A stretch of 32,906 bases of DNA from Solobacterium sp. (GCA_024693325.1 JAILLA010000032.1:1-32906), one strand, 5' to 3'; shown: positions 1 to 10,127, counted from the stretch's first letter. The notes: a model not told the origin generated them from the letters alone. Numbers and translations are program-made.

Positions 1-322
1 CCGGCACCAGCAGCCATGGCTTTGACCCGTCCATGAGCGGCGCGTAGCGGCAGAAGACCAGCATGCCAAGGCTCAGGACAACCCCCGCGCCCAGCCAGGC
101 CTTCCGGCTGTTTCCCGCAGCATTCGCCATCTGCCGGGCCAGACCGTAAACAGCCAGGCAGACCGCCAGCACAATGATGACATGATACGGATCATTCCAG
201 GCCCAGTAAAAAAGACTCAGTCCGAGCAGAGCCGCTTTTTTTCCCCGCCCGTGACACAGCCAGTAGACAGCCAGGCACAGCGGCAGGAACAGCCACAGAA
301 ACAGCATGGAATTAAAACTCAT
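1..322 (-). CDS. MBOAT-family O-acyltransferase, N-terminal part (AlgI/DltB-like), truncated by window edge
   Basis: The minus-strand frame from an ATG at 322 stays open to the left edge (107 codons). It begins MSFNSMLFLWLFLPLCLAVY and continues with KKAALLGLSLFYWAW, the hydrophobic start and the Tyr/Trp-rich second helix typical of AlgI-like membrane-bound O-acyltransferases, which acylate extracytoplasmic polymers such as alginate or teichoic acid. Three or four membrane segments are visible; the catalytic His lies beyond the window. A GGAAGAAGGA ribosome site precedes the ATG. The first 180 bases are about 66 percent GC, against roughly 42 percent in a stretch of tsf, and GC-ending codons dominate, so the gene looks compositionally foreign or belongs to a different locus type. 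Family assignment is by remembered pattern; substrate cannot be told. Confidence 0.6.
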   Translation of the reverse strand, partial: MSFNSMLFLWLFLPLCLAVYWLCHGRGKKAALLGLSLFYWAWNDPYHVIIVLAVCLAVYGLARQMANAAGNSRKAWLGAGVVLSLGMLVFCRYAPLMDGSKPWLLVP

Positions 323-353
323 CGATATCCGTTCCTTCTTCCGGTATTTACAT

Positions 354-359
354 ATTCTA
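354..359 (-). promoter_or_regulatory. Possible extended -10 promoter for the MBOAT gene
   Basis: On the minus strand the sequence reads TGCTAGAAT, an extended -10 element, 32 bases before the ATG at 322. No convincing -35 box is seen at 17 bases. It lies between the insertion sequence and the gene, so it would keep the gene independent of the element. Confidence 0.3.
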
Positions 360-393
360 GCATATGCCCGTTTTCCCCTGCAGACAATCATAA

Positions 394-529
394 CCACCCG
401 TAAAACGGGTGGTTTGCTCTAAGGCTATAAGCCTGAGAGTGCCAGCCAGCGTCTTAAGGCGCTGGCTTTTCCACTCTCGTATGTCAAAGCCACTATTGCA
501 TTTTTAACCATCGCTGGCCGTTAACGGCC
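394..529. repeat. Right-end hairpin cluster of the IS200 element
   Basis: Several stem-loops are packed here: CCACCCGT/ACGGGTGG (394-412, loop AAA); AGGCT/AGCCT (422-434); a nested structure with outer GAGAGTG/CACTCTC (435-441, 472-478) enclosing GCCAGCGTC/GGCGCTGGC (445-466, loop TTAA); and a GGCCG TTAA CGGCC palindrome (516-529) directly after the transposase stop. In the IS200/IS605 family such hairpins are bound by TnpA at the element end; those nearest the gene may also terminate its transcript. Confidence 0.6.
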
Positions 530-534
530 TTCAA

Positions 535-1026
535 TTACTTCTTGTTTGGATTCTTTTTCTTTATTTCTTTATCTTCACCAAATGGATCTTCATATTCTTT
601 TACACTCAGTTTATCTTTTGCAATATCATCTTTCTCCTGCTCCTGGATATATTTCCGCACTGTTGCTTCATTCAGTCCCACTGTACTCACATAGTACCCA
701 TCTGCCCAAAAATGTCTGTTCCCGAATTTGTACTTCAGATTTGCGTGGTACTCAAAAATCATCATTGCGGACTTCCCCTTCAGATACCCCATGAAACTGC
801 TTATCGACATTTTCGGCGGTATCGATACCAGCATGTGCACATGATCCGGCATCATATGTCCTTCAATGATCTCTACTCCTTTGTATGCGCACAGCCTTTT
901 GAAATACTCAGAGATATCTTTCCGCAGCTGATTGTATATGATCTTTCTCCGGTATTTCGGCGTGAATACTATATGATATCTTGTATAATACTTTGTGTGT
1001 GCCAATGAATCGTATTTCTTGGCCAT
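535..1026 (-). CDS. tnpA: IS200-family transposase TnpA (Y1 HUH endonuclease)
   Basis: The 163-residue protein matches IS200 TnpA along its whole length. The HUH metal-binding motif is H62-V-H64 in PDHVHMLVSIPPK, and the single catalytic tyrosine is Y126 in VRKYIQEQ; RHFWADGYYVSTVG between them is a family hallmark. The enzyme cuts and rejoins single-stranded ends at hairpins as a dimer. The length is slightly above the usual 150 because of a charged tail (residues 140-163, Lys-rich). The frame is intact, so the copy may be active. The ATG at 1026 has a GAGGTG ribosome site, but that site lies inside a base-pairing element of the leader. Confidence 0.95.
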   Translation of the reverse strand: MAKKYDSLAHTKYYTRYHIVFTPKYRRKIIYNQLRKDISEYFKRLCAYKGVEIIEGHMMPDHVHMLVSIPPKMSISSFMGYLKGKSAMMIFEYHANLKYKFGNRHFWADGYYVSTVGLNEATVRKYIQEQEKDDIAKDKLSVKEYEDPFGEDKEIKKKNPNKK

Positions 1027-1030
1027 ATTT

Positions 1031-1110
1031 GCACCTCATCTTTCTATTCATAGTGACTTCGACAATCCTATGATAGCTCATGATGAGGTGCTTCTTTCTC
1101 CAAGAAGCAC
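1031..1110 (-). promoter_or_regulatory. tnpA leader that can sequester its own ribosome binding site
   Basis: Read on the minus strand, the leader contains GCACCTCATC (1091-1082), the exact 10-base complement of GATGAGGTGC (1040-1031), which holds the tnpA Shine-Dalgarno GAGGTG. A competing perfect 9-bp hairpin, GTGCTTCTT/AAGAAGCAC (1110-1088), shares four bases with the anti-SD arm. Translational masking of tnpA by a 5' leader structure is established for Salmonella IS200; that it works here is inferred. Confidence 0.65.
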
Positions 1111-1117
1111 CGGACGT

Positions 1118-1142
1118 CCACCCGCCAAGCGGGTGGTTTTTT
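1118..1142. terminator. Left-end hairpin with T run, IS200 element
   Basis: CCACCCGC-CAA-GCGGGTGG (1118-1136) followed by TTTTTT on the plus strand forms a good intrinsic terminator. In this position it would block plus-strand transcription entering from the element, and it mirrors the hairpin at 394-412, so it is probably also part of the left end. Confidence 0.6.
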
Positions 1143-1216
1143 CGTTTCGCACAACTCCTCTCTTTCCTTCGTATTTCCTTTTCCCTTGTGCTCAACTGTC
1201 CACTAGGACGAAATAA

Positions 1217-1237
1217 AAAACGGCATGTTGCCGTTTT
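1217..1237 (-). terminator. Intrinsic terminator of the FMN-binding lipoprotein gene
   Basis: CGGCA-TGT-TGCCG at 1221-1233 is flanked by A and T runs on both sides, so it can act in both directions. It ends just 5 bases after the stop codon of the lipoprotein gene. Confidence 0.8.
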
Positions 1238-1242
1238 CATTG

Positions 1243-1593
1243 TTATTTGGCTGATTCAAGTGCAGCTGCTGCAGCTTCCTTGACAGCATTGGACGTGAAT
1301 GTTGCGCCAGATACACCGTCAATCTCAGCTGAATTAGCTTCCTTGAGCTGACCTGACAGCTGTTCGAATGCAGCCTGTCCGACATCCGGCGTTTCATCCT
1401 TTCCTTCGATCACTGCTTCTTTAATAGTTCCGTTGTCAAGCGTCAATGTAACTTTTACATCTCCACCGAATCCAACTGCAGTTCCGGAGTATTCTCCTGT
1501 AGGTCCCTTAGGTTCAGTGGAAGAACTGTCTGATCCGCAAGCTGCCAGTCCAAGACACAGTAGTGCGCTCAGTAATACTTTAGCTGATTTCAT
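1243..1593 (-). CDS. Secreted lipoprotein with a covalent FMN-binding domain
   Basis: The 116-residue protein starts with a lipoprotein signal (MKSAKVLLSALLCLGLAAC, lipobox LAAC, lipidated Cys19) and a Ser/Thr-rich linker, followed by one FMN-binding domain of about 85 residues. The motif DGVSGATFTS (92-101) is the site at which the flavin transferase ApbE attaches FMN to a threonine, here Thr98, as in NqrC/RnfG and Listeria PplA. It should sit on the outer membrane face and carry electrons. No ApbE, Ndh2 or reductase partner is in the window. The gene is monocistronic, with its own AAGGAG site, -10 box and terminator. Family is certain from the motif; the electron partner is unknown. Confidence 0.88.
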   Translation of the reverse strand: MKSAKVLLSALLCLGLAACGSDSSSTEPKGPTGEYSGTAVGFGGDVKVTLTLDNGTIKEAVIEGKDETPDVGQAAFEQLSGQLKEANSAEIDGVSGATFTSNAVKEAAAAALESAK

Positions 1594-1617
1594 GTTTTAA
1601 TCTCCTTAACGCTATAT

Positions 1618-1623
1618 ATTATA
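1618..1623 (-). promoter_or_regulatory. -10 box upstream of the lipoprotein gene
   Basis: A consensus TATAAT (minus strand) lies 24 bases before the ATG, with an AAGGAG ribosome site between. The -35 position is poor (GATGCA at 17 bases), so strength is uncertain. Confidence 0.4.
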
Positions 1624-1668
1624 AATTGTTTTGGCATATATGCATCTTAAGATTATCAGAAGAAATAA

Positions 1669-1694
1669 AACCCCGGATACAATGACCCGGGGTT
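1669..1694 (-). terminator. Terminator of the rpsB-tsf operon
   Basis: AACCCCGG and CCGGGGTT form an 8-bp GC-rich stem with a 10-base loop; on the minus strand it is followed by TTATTTC. It lies 20 bases beyond the tsf stop, so pyrH and frr, which follow tsf in Bacillus, are not part of this transcript. Confidence 0.85.
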
Positions 1695-1713
1695 CCATTT
1701 CGGTAAATGATGA

Positions 1714-2601
1714 TTACTTAGCCATCGCAGCTACTTCAGCAGCAAAGTCATCTACTCTCTTTTCGATTCCTTCACCAACCTTGTAACGTACGAATGTGAC
1801 TACTTCAGCACCGTTTTCCTTGAGGTACTGTCCGCACTTCTGATCCTGATTCAGGAAGAAGATCTGATCAACCAGGCACATTTCCTGGAGGGACTTGGAC
1901 AGACGGCCTTCAACGATACCAGCCTTAACCTTTTCGGGCTTGTTAGCCAGTGCTTCGTCATTATTGACCAGTTCTGTCTGGATCTGACGCTCATGTTCAA
2001 CGATGTCAGCCGGCATATCCTTACGGGATACATATGTCGGTGTCATAGAAGCAACCTGCATTGCCATGTTCTTGGCAATCTGAGCATCCTGTGTTCCCTT
2101 TACAACTGTCAGAGCAGAGATCTGACCGCCGTTGTGCATGTAAGTTCCGAAGATCTCGTCATCGTTCTTTTCAACGACTTCGAAACGACGAAGCTTGATC
2201 TTTTCACCGATGATAGCTGTAGCGTTAACAACAGCATCATTCAGTGTTCCTTCAGCAACTGTCAGTGCCAGCGCTTCATCAACTGTCTTCGCATTGCTGT
2301 CGAGGATCGCATTAACTGCTTCATCGAGCAGAGCCAGGAACTTATCGTTCTTAGCAACGAAGTCTGTTTCGGAGTTGATTTCAACAACAGCAGCCTTATT
2401 GCCTTTTACAACAACTTTGGAGAGACCTTCAGCAGCTGTACGGCCCTCTTTCTTGGCAGCCTTGGAAATACCTTTTTCACGGAGCCAGTCGATTGCTTTT
2501 TTGACATCACCCTCGCACTCAACGAGAGCTTTTTTGCAGTCCATCATTCCTGCTCCGGTCAGTTCACGTAATTCTTTTACCTGTGCAGCTGTAATTGCCA
2601 T
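1714..2601 (-). CDS. tsf: Translation elongation factor Ts
   Basis: The 295-residue protein is the guanine-nucleotide exchange factor that recycles EF-Tu-GDP in the cytoplasm. The N-terminal UBA-like domain contains VKELRELTGAGMMDCKKAL, and the core motif SETDFVAKND (about 79-88), which contacts the EF-Tu nucleotide site, is intact. The length is that of full-size bacterial EF-Ts, with both core subdomains and the coiled-coil region. The gene starts 3 bases after rpsB, and its AAGGAGG ribosome site is formed by the last codons of rpsB, implying translational coupling. Nothing is unusual. Confidence 0.98.
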   Translation of the reverse strand: MAITAAQVKELRELTGAGMMDCKKALVECEGDVKKAIDWLREKGISKAAKKEGRTAAEGLSKVVVKGNKAAVVEINSETDFVAKNDKFLALLDEAVNAILDSNAKTVDEALALTVAEGTLNDAVVNATAIIGEKIKLRRFEVVEKNDDEIFGTYMHNGGQISALTVVKGTQDAQIAKNMAMQVASMTPTYVSRKDMPADIVEHERQIQTELVNNDEALANKPEKVKAGIVEGRLSKSLQEMCLVDQIFFLNQDQKCGQYLKENGAEVVTFVRYKVGEGIEKRVDDFAAEVAAMAK

Positions 2602-2604
2602 GAT

Positions 2605-3561
2605 TTAAGCCTCCTTCTTCTCTTCTGCAGGTGCAGCAGCTGTTTCAGCAGCCGGTGCAGCCTGACGAGGTGCACGATTGTCATTCTTCTTGAAGACACG
2701 ACGTTCACCGTTGTTGTTGAAATTTCCGCCTCTGCGGTTCTGCATCTGCTGACGGCGTTCTTCATATCTCTGACGACGCTTTCTTTCATACTCAGCAGCC
2801 TGCTGTTCAACGTTGATCATGACATCCTTCATTGTGATATCATTTTCTGCTTCATCTTCCTGATATGCTGTTTCCAGGACGCCGCCCTTTGCTTCAACGA
2901 TTGCGTCAGCAATAACGCTTACCATCAGCTTGATGGAACGTACTGCATCATCGTTTGCAGGGATCGGATAGTCTACGGAGTTCGGATCTGCATTTGTATC
3001 GATCAGAGCAAATACAGGGATATGCAGCTTCTTAGCTTCTGCAACAGCATTGTGTTCTTCCAGAGGATCTACAACAAATACTGCGTCAGGGAGCTTCTTC
3101 ATTTCCTTGATACCGCCAAGGAAGTTGTCCAGACGTTCCTTCTTCTTGAGCATCTGGCTCTGTTCTTTCTTTGTGTAAACAGACAGTGTACCGTTTGCTT
3201 CCATCTCTTCGATGTCAACAAGCTTCTTGATGGATTTCTGGATCGTACGGAAGTTTGTCAGTGTTCCGCCCAGCCATCTCTGGTTTACATAGAAGCTTCC
3301 GGAACGGAGTGCTTCTTCCAGAACAGCAGCCTGAGCCTGCTTCTTTGTACCGACAAACAGCACTTTTCCGCCGTTTTCTGTCAGTTCTTTCAGTGCAGCA
3401 TAAGCTACATCAAGCTGTTCCTGTGTTTTAGCCAGGTCGATGATGTACACACCGTTTTTGGATGTGTAGATGTAGGGACGGTACTTCGGATTCCATTTTC
3501 TTGTCTGGTGACCGAAGTGAACTCCGTTCTCCAGCATTTTCCTCATAGAAACAACAGTCAT
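2605..3561 (-). CDS. rpsB: 30S ribosomal protein S2 with a long low-complexity C-terminal tail
   Basis: Residues 1 to about 235 are a standard S2: [20 protein letters not shown], the [14 protein letters not shown] segment ([13 protein letters not shown]) and [13 protein letters not shown] are all present. S2 joins the small subunit late, near the head-body junction, and supports S1 or mRNA binding. The protein is 318 residues against about 245 in Bacillus; the extra part (about 240-318) is first Arg/Gln/Glu-rich and probably helical, then Gly/Asn-rich ([13 protein letters not shown]) and finally an Ala/Pro/Glu tail. The start ATG has GAGG 11 bases upstream. It forms an operon with tsf. Confidence 0.97.
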   Translation of the reverse strand: MTVVSMRKMLENGVHFGHQTRKWNPKYRPYIYTSKNGVYIIDLAKTQEQLDVAYAALKELTENGGKVLFVGTKKQAQAAVLEEALRSGSFYVNQRWLGGTLTNFRTIQKSIKKLVDIEEMEANGTLSVYTKKEQSQMLKKKERLDNFLGGIKEMKKLPDAVFVVDPLEEHNAVAEAKKLHIPVFALIDTNADPNSVDYPIPANDDAVRSIKLMVSVIADAIVEAKGGVLETAYQEDEAENDITMKDVMINVEQQAAEYERKRRQRYEERRQQMQNRRGGNFNNNGERRVFKKNDNRAPRQAAPAAETAAAPAEEKKEA

Positions 3562-3712
3562 TTTTTTATTTACCTCACTTTCCGTTGTTTTCCGCCACAG
3601 TTTCGAACGCCATCAACCTGAAGCAGGATATTCCTCAACAGGCACGGGACAGCGAATCCGCTGTGTGAGAAGTACATCTCTATGCGTAAAAATCCGCATA
3701 AAAAAGATGCCG
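3562..3712 (-). promoter_or_regulatory. Structured 5' leader of rpsB, candidate S2 autoregulatory element
   Basis: About 150 untranslated bases separate the predicted start of transcription from the rpsB ATG. They contain TATGCG/CGCATA (3681-3700) and ACAGCG/CGCTGT (3649-3664, loop AATC when read on the plus strand), then a less regular region rich in short complementary stretches. Ribosomal protein operons often have leaders bound by their own product; I cannot match this one to a named family, so the role is a proposal. Confidence 0.4.
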
Positions 3713-3738
3713 TTTATTAGAATAGCACAACCGGCATC
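3700..3738 (-). terminator. Terminator downstream of the pyr operon, enclosing the rpsB -10 box
   Basis: On the minus strand GATGCCG (3738-3732) pairs with CGGCATC (3712-3706), followed immediately by TTTTTT. It is the only convincing terminator between pyrE and rpsB. Its 19-base loop contains the predicted rpsB -10 hexamer. Confidence 0.6.
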
Positions 3739-3747
3739 CTCCGTAAA
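3719..3747 (-). promoter_or_regulatory. rpsB-tsf promoter
   Basis: On the minus strand, -35 TTTACG (3747-3742), a 17-base spacer and -10 TATTCT (3724-3719) with an extended TGC just upstream. Transcription would start near 3712-3713, at the base of the 3' arm of the terminator described above, so transcripts from this promoter cannot form that terminator. Confidence 0.55.
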
Positions 3748-3927
3748 TATGTTTCTGTGATTCTTTCAGTTCTTTTCTTCCTTATTATTTGTTTACTCGT
3801 CAAATCAGTACAGTCCGACAACTGCTTCTGCTATGAGCAACCAATAAACATATATTTTCAGGAATAAAGAAGAGCGGGATATTGCTTTAGAATTGACAGT
3901 AATCTAATTTCAAACGATCTTATGCAG

Positions 3928-4589
3928 TTAATCTTCAGCACCGTACAGAGCGTAGTAAGCCTTGATACGTTCATTCAGATCATCATCCAGCATACCCTTT
4001 TCCTGCAGAATCTCAACAACTTCCGGCATGGAAACGATTGCTGCAGTCTCGAAGCCGTACAGTTCAGCAACTTCTTTCAGAGCAGTTGTAGTTCCCTTGC
4101 CCCTTTCATGGCGGTCCAGAGATACCATAAGTCCGATGATCTTTACATCAGCCTGCGCTCTGACGATCGGAACTGTTTCTTCCATCGACTTGCCGGATGT
4201 CGTAACATCTTCGATCATGACTACCCTGTCTCCGTCCTTCAGTTTGGAGCCAAGCAGGATGCCTGTATCACCATGATCTTTAACTTCCTTACGGTTTGTA
4301 CAATAGCGTACTTCCTTACCATAAAGCTCATAGATCGCCATTGCTGTAGCTACTGCCAGAGGAATTCCTTTGTAGGCAGGTCCAAAGAGCACATCGAATT
4401 CCAGACCGAATCTGTCATGGATCGCACGTGCGTAATAGCAAGCCAGATCATGGAGCTGTCTGCCGGTAACATAAGCTCCGGCATTCATGAAGAACGGTGA
4501 TTTTCTTCCGGATTTTAATGTAAAGTCGCCGAATTTCAATGCCTGGCATTCCAGCATGAATTCTGTAAATTCCTTTTTATATTCCTGCA

Positions 4590-4590
<1 letters not shown>
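3928..4590 (-). CDS. pyrE: Orotate phosphoribosyltransferase
   Basis: The 220-residue enzyme joins orotate to PRPP to give OMP, the fifth step of UMP synthesis. The PRPP-binding signature VVMIEDVTTSGKS is clear, and the N-terminal part has KFGDFTLKSGRKSPFFMNAG, the conserved substrate loop of PyrE. Length is normal. It is the last gene of the pyrBKDFE operon and overlaps the pyrF stop by one base (TGATG). About 340 noncoding bases follow before rpsB. Confidence 0.97.
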
Positions 4591-6916
<2,326 letters not shown>

Positions 6917-6927
<11 letters not shown>

Positions 6928-7831
6928 TTTGATTCTCCTGTTCGAACGGTGCAAAACCGAATGCACGTTTGATGACTGCTTTGCGTACAAGTACGCCGTT
7001 GGACATCTGCGGGAAGATACGGCTCTTTGGTGCTTCTACAAGATCAGAATCGATCTCGACACCGCGATTGACCGGTGCAGGATGCATCACGATGGCTGAA
7101 TCTTTCATCCTTGCATAACGGTCTTTAGAAAGACCATACTGCTTTAGATACATCTCATCGCTCATACCGGCCAGAGCTGCTCCGCGCTCTTTCTGTATTC
7201 TGAGCATCATGACAACATCCGCATCAGGGATCGCTTCATCAAAGTCAACAGCTTCAAATCCTTCACGTTCCCACTCCTTCGGTCCGGCAAAGCGTACTTT
7301 TGACCCAAGTTTTTCCAAAGCTTCCTTATTTGAAGATGCCACACGACTATGAAGGATGTCACCGCAGATGACAACATTCAGACCTTTCAGTGTTCCGAAC
7401 TCACGATACATAGTCAGCAGGTCAAGCAGACACTGGGTAGGATGATCTCCTGCACCATCACCGGCATTGAGAATAGGAATATTCACATTCTCAAGCTGCT
7501 TATAATATGCATCCTGAGGATGACGGATGACTACCGCGTCATATCCGATGGCTTCCAATGTTTTTACAGTGTCATACAGGCTTTCGCCTTTTGTGACAGA
7601 ACTTCCTGATACAGCAATATCGGCAGCTTTGCAGCCAAGCTGGAGTTCTGCACTTTCAAATGAGTAATGTGTTCTCGTCGATGCTTCAAAAAAGAGATTG
7701 GCAACAAGAGCCTTTGAACAGGGCAGCTGCCAATCTCTATAAGAATCATGGAACAGTAAAGCATCGTTGAGGATCTGTACAATATCCGTTACGCCAAGAT
7801 CACGCATGGACAGCAATGAGTATCTGTTCAT
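6917..7831 (-). CDS. pyrB: Aspartate carbamoyltransferase, catalytic chain
   Basis: The 304-residue enzyme joins carbamoyl phosphate and aspartate, the first committed pyrimidine step. The carbamoyl-phosphate loop FEASTRTHYSFE, the HPTQCLLDLLTMYREF segment and the aspartate-binding end HPAPVNRGVEI are all canonical. There is no PyrI regulatory chain, as usual in Bacillota. It is the first gene of the operon, with a GGAGG site and its own promoter. carAB and pyrC are absent from the window, so the pathway is completed elsewhere. Confidence 0.97.
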
Positions 7832-7858
7832 AAGTCCTCCGTTCTTTTACCTGCTGTG

Positions 7859-7886
7859 ATTATACAGGACTGTACGGATATTGCAA
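7859..7886 (-). promoter_or_regulatory. pyr operon promoter
   Basis: On the minus strand TTGCAA (7886-7881), a 16-base spacer and a perfect TATAAT (7864-7859), leaving an untranslated leader of only about 20 bases before pyrB. That is too short for a PyrR-type attenuator, and no PyrR-binding loop or terminator hairpin is seen. Confidence 0.65.
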
Positions 7887-7921
7887 GGTCATTCAGAATG
7901 AAAGTTTTTTCACGCAGCAGG

Positions 7922-8842
7922 TCAGTTCTGCGACGATGAATGCGGATGTGCTTTATCAACCACTCTGCGCAGACGGTCTTCCGTCACATGTGTATAGATC
8001 TGTGTCGTCGACAGCGTTTCATGTCCGAGCAGTTCCTGGACGATCCTCAAATCTGCCCCGTTATCCAGCAGATGTGTTGCAAAGCTGTGACGGATCATAT
8101 GAGGATGTACATGTACAGGAAGATCAGCTTTTTCTCCGGTGCTCTCACACAGCATCTGGATCATGCGGACAGAAACAGGTTTTCCCTTCTGATTAACAAA
8201 CAGGAAGTCATGGTCGTCTTTCATATAAAGCGGTCTCACTTCCTTGATATAAACAGCAAGCAGCTGACCGGCTCTCGGATAAAAAGGCACCATACGTTCT
8301 TTGCTTTCCTTACCGATCACGCTCAGATAATGCTCTCCAAGATGAACACGTGATAGTTTCAGGCCGGCACATTCGCTGACACGAAGGCCGCAGGCATACA
8401 TCGTTTCCAGGATGCAGCGGTCACGTACCTCGGAAGGCTTGCTCAGATCAAAACTGTTCAGCATCGTTTCCATCTGATCAAATGTCAGGAATTCAGGAAG
8501 TTTTCTCCTTGATGAAGTACCGCGCAGTCCCTGCAGAGGATTGCTGATAACACCATGGTACTGATACAGATATTTATAAAATGAACGAAGCGATGACAGA
8601 TGCCTTGAAAAACTGGCATTGGACAGTCTGTTGCCTGTTATGTCTCCGCTTCTGAGTTTTGTGATATATGTACTGATCTCGGTCTTTGTGACGTCTGCCG
8701 GTGATTCTATGCCTTCTGCCTGCAGAAAATCCAGGAATCCGCGAATATCCCTGCGGTATGCATCCTGTGTATCTTCGCTTCCTGTATGGGCTAATGCAAT
8801 GTGGTGCAGAAAGCCTTCCAGCATTTCATCATAATCTGCCAT
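7922..8842 (-). CDS. xerC: Tyrosine recombinase XerC (CodV-type)
   Basis: The 306-residue recombinase resolves chromosome dimers at the dif site near division. The N-terminal SAM-like DNA-binding domain spans about 1-90. The catalytic set includes the Arg in ACGLRVSE, H248 and R251 in [10 protein letters not shown]274 in LLGHE and the nucleophile Y283 in TQIYTHV. Position downstream of trmFO matches codV in Bacillus, which favours XerC over XerD. It overlaps trmFO by 14 bases. In Bacillus clpQ, clpY and codY follow; here the pyr operon follows instead. Confidence 0.93.
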   Translation of the reverse strand: MADYDEMLEGFLHHIALAHTGSEDTQDAYRRDIRGFLDFLQAEGIESPADVTKTEISTYITKLRSGDITGNRLSNASFSRHLSSLRSFYKYLYQYHGVISNPLQGLRGTSSRRKLPEFLTFDQMETMLNSFDLSKPSEVRDRCILETMYACGLRVSECAGLKLSRVHLGEHYLSVIGKESKERMVPFYPRAGQLLAVYIKEVRPLYMKDDHDFLFVNQKGKPVSVRMIQMLCESTGEKADLPVHVHPHMIRHSFATHLLDNGADLRIVQELLGHETLSTTQIYTHVTEDRLRRVVDKAHPHSSSQN

Positions 8843-10127
8843 CCTGAATCATCTCCGCAATCAAAGGGAGCGACTGTTTTGCGTACGCTTCCTTGCGTTC
8901 TTTTTTCTTTACTTCATGGTTCAGATGGAAAATGCCGAAGTTTGCGTTCATCGGCTGGAAATTCTCAGGTGAAGCATGCGTAATGTAATGTGACATGGCA
9001 CCGATCATTGTTTCCGGTCCCGGTTCGACCAACGGCTCACCTTTCAGCAGATGTGCCATATTGATCCCTGCCAGCATTCCTGATGCTGCAGATTCAATAT
9101 ATCCTTCTACACCTGTGATCTGTCCGGCAAAGAACAGATCATCCCTTACTTTTGTCTGATAAGTAGCTTTCAGGCAATTCGGTGAATTGATATATGTATT
9201 TCTGTGCATGACACCATAACGTACAAATTCACAGTTTTCCAGTCCCGGGATCATACGAATCACCTGACGCTGAGCCGGCCATGTCAGATGTGTCTGAAAA
9301 CCGACAATGTTGTAAAGACTTGCTTCAGCATTATCCTGTCTCAGCTGGACGACAGCATAAGGACGGTTGTCTCCCAGTCCAAGACCAACAGGTTTCAACG
9401 GTCCGAAGAGCAGTGTCTGCCTTCCACGTTTTGCCATAACTTCAAAAGGCATGCACCCTTCAAAATAGACTTCCTGCTCAAAGTCGCGGATCTTCACTGT
9501 TTCTGCAGTGATCAATGCAGCATAAAACCTGTTGAACTCATCCTCTGTCATCGGACAGTTGATATAGTCTGCAGAACCCTTGTCATATCTGGATTTGCGG
9601 TAGGCTTTCGTCATATCGATCGATTCAGCCGTGACAATCGGTGCCTCAGCATCATAGAAATAACAGTACTTCTCATTCAGCAGTTCCCTGACCGGCTTCA
9701 TCATGGCTTCCGAAGTAAGAGGTCCCGTTGCGATGATGACCGGAGAATCCGGGATCTTATCCATTTCACATGTTTCAAATGTGATATTTGGATCAGACAT
9801 CAGGGCGTCCGTGACAGCCTTTGAGAACTTTTCTCTGTCCACTGCCAGCGCGCTTCCTGCCGGTACTTTATTGGCATCAGCCTTTTCCATGATCAAAGAA
9901 CCGATCATCCTCATTTCCTGTTTCAGAAGTCCGACTGCGTTTGTCAGTGCATCAGAGCGAAGAGAATTGGAACAGACCAGTTCAGCAAATGTATCACTTA
10001 CATGCGCCGGAGATTTATGCTCGGGCTTCATGTCGATCAGACGTACCTGGATACCGCGTTTGGACAACTGGTAAGCTGCTTCGCATCCGGCCAGACCAGC
10101 ACCGATCACGATAGCCTGAGTACTCAT
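8829..10127 (-). CDS. trmFO: Methylenetetrahydrofolate-tRNA (uracil-5-)-methyltransferase TrmFO
   Basis: The 432-residue flavoenzyme makes ribothymidine at position 54 of tRNA using methylene-folate and reduced FAD. The dinucleotide fold motif [14 protein letters not shown] is at the N terminus, followed by [13 protein letters not shown], which carries the conserved cysteine of the family. The segment [15 protein letters not shown] near residue 370 closes the FAD site. Length is normal. Its ATG overlaps the topA stop (ATGA) with a GAAGGAG site inside topA. Confidence 0.97.
   Translation of the reverse strand: MSTQAIVIGAGLAGCEAAYQLSKRGIQVRLIDMKPEHKSPAHVSDTFAELVCSNSLRSDALTNAVGLLKQEMRMIGSLIMEKADANKVPAGSALAVDREKFSKAVTDALMSDPNITFETCEMDKIPDSPVIIATGPLTSEAMMKPVRELLNEKYCYFYDAEAPIVTAESIDMTKAYRKSRYDKGSADYINCPMTEDEFNRFYAALITAETVKIRDFEQEVYFEGCMPFEVMAKRGRQTLLFGPLKPVGLGLGDNRPYAVVQLRQDNAEASLYNIVGFQTHLTWPAQRQVIRMIPGLENCEFVRYGVMHRNTYINSPNCLKATYQTKVRDDLFFAGQITGVEGYIESAASGMLAGINMAHLLKGEPLVEPGPETMIGAMSHYITHASPENFQPMNANFGIFHLNHEVKKKERKEAYAKQSLPLIAEMIQDGRL

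Larger units (their letters stand above)
391..1142 (-). mobile_element. IS200-type insertion sequence (IS200/IS605 family, TnpA only)
   Basis: The element consists of one Y1 transposase gene with noncoding flanks that carry hairpins at both ends. A CCACCCG-type stem-loop lies at 394-412 and a near-identical one at 1118-1136, followed by a T run. There are no terminal inverted repeats or visible target duplication, as expected for this family, which moves as single-stranded DNA by recognising subterminal hairpins. No TnpB gene is present. The exact ends are estimated from the hairpins and may be off by tens of bases. Confidence 0.75.

Noticed and set aside
394..529. CRISPR array or tandem repeat
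   Set aside because: The hairpins differ in sequence and spacing and there is no repeat-spacer pattern; they fit an insertion-sequence end.
1993..2571. Long plus-strand open frame opposite tsf (192 codons)
   Set aside because: It is antisense to a certain gene in the highly biased codon region of EF-Ts; the translation is Cys/Phe/Ser-rich with no family resemblance and no ribosome site.
6928..6990. Longer N terminus for PyrK from an ATG at 6990
   Set aside because: The extra 21 residues lie inside pyrB and do not resemble PyrK; the ATG at 6927 has a well-placed CAGGAG.
7832..7921. PyrR attenuator upstream of pyrB
   Set aside because: The distance from the promoter to the ATG is about 20 bases and contains no terminator or anti-terminator pair.
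9204..9824. 206-codon plus-strand frame opposite trmFO
   Set aside because: It lies wholly within trmFO, its composition is atypical, and no promoter or ribosome site supports it.
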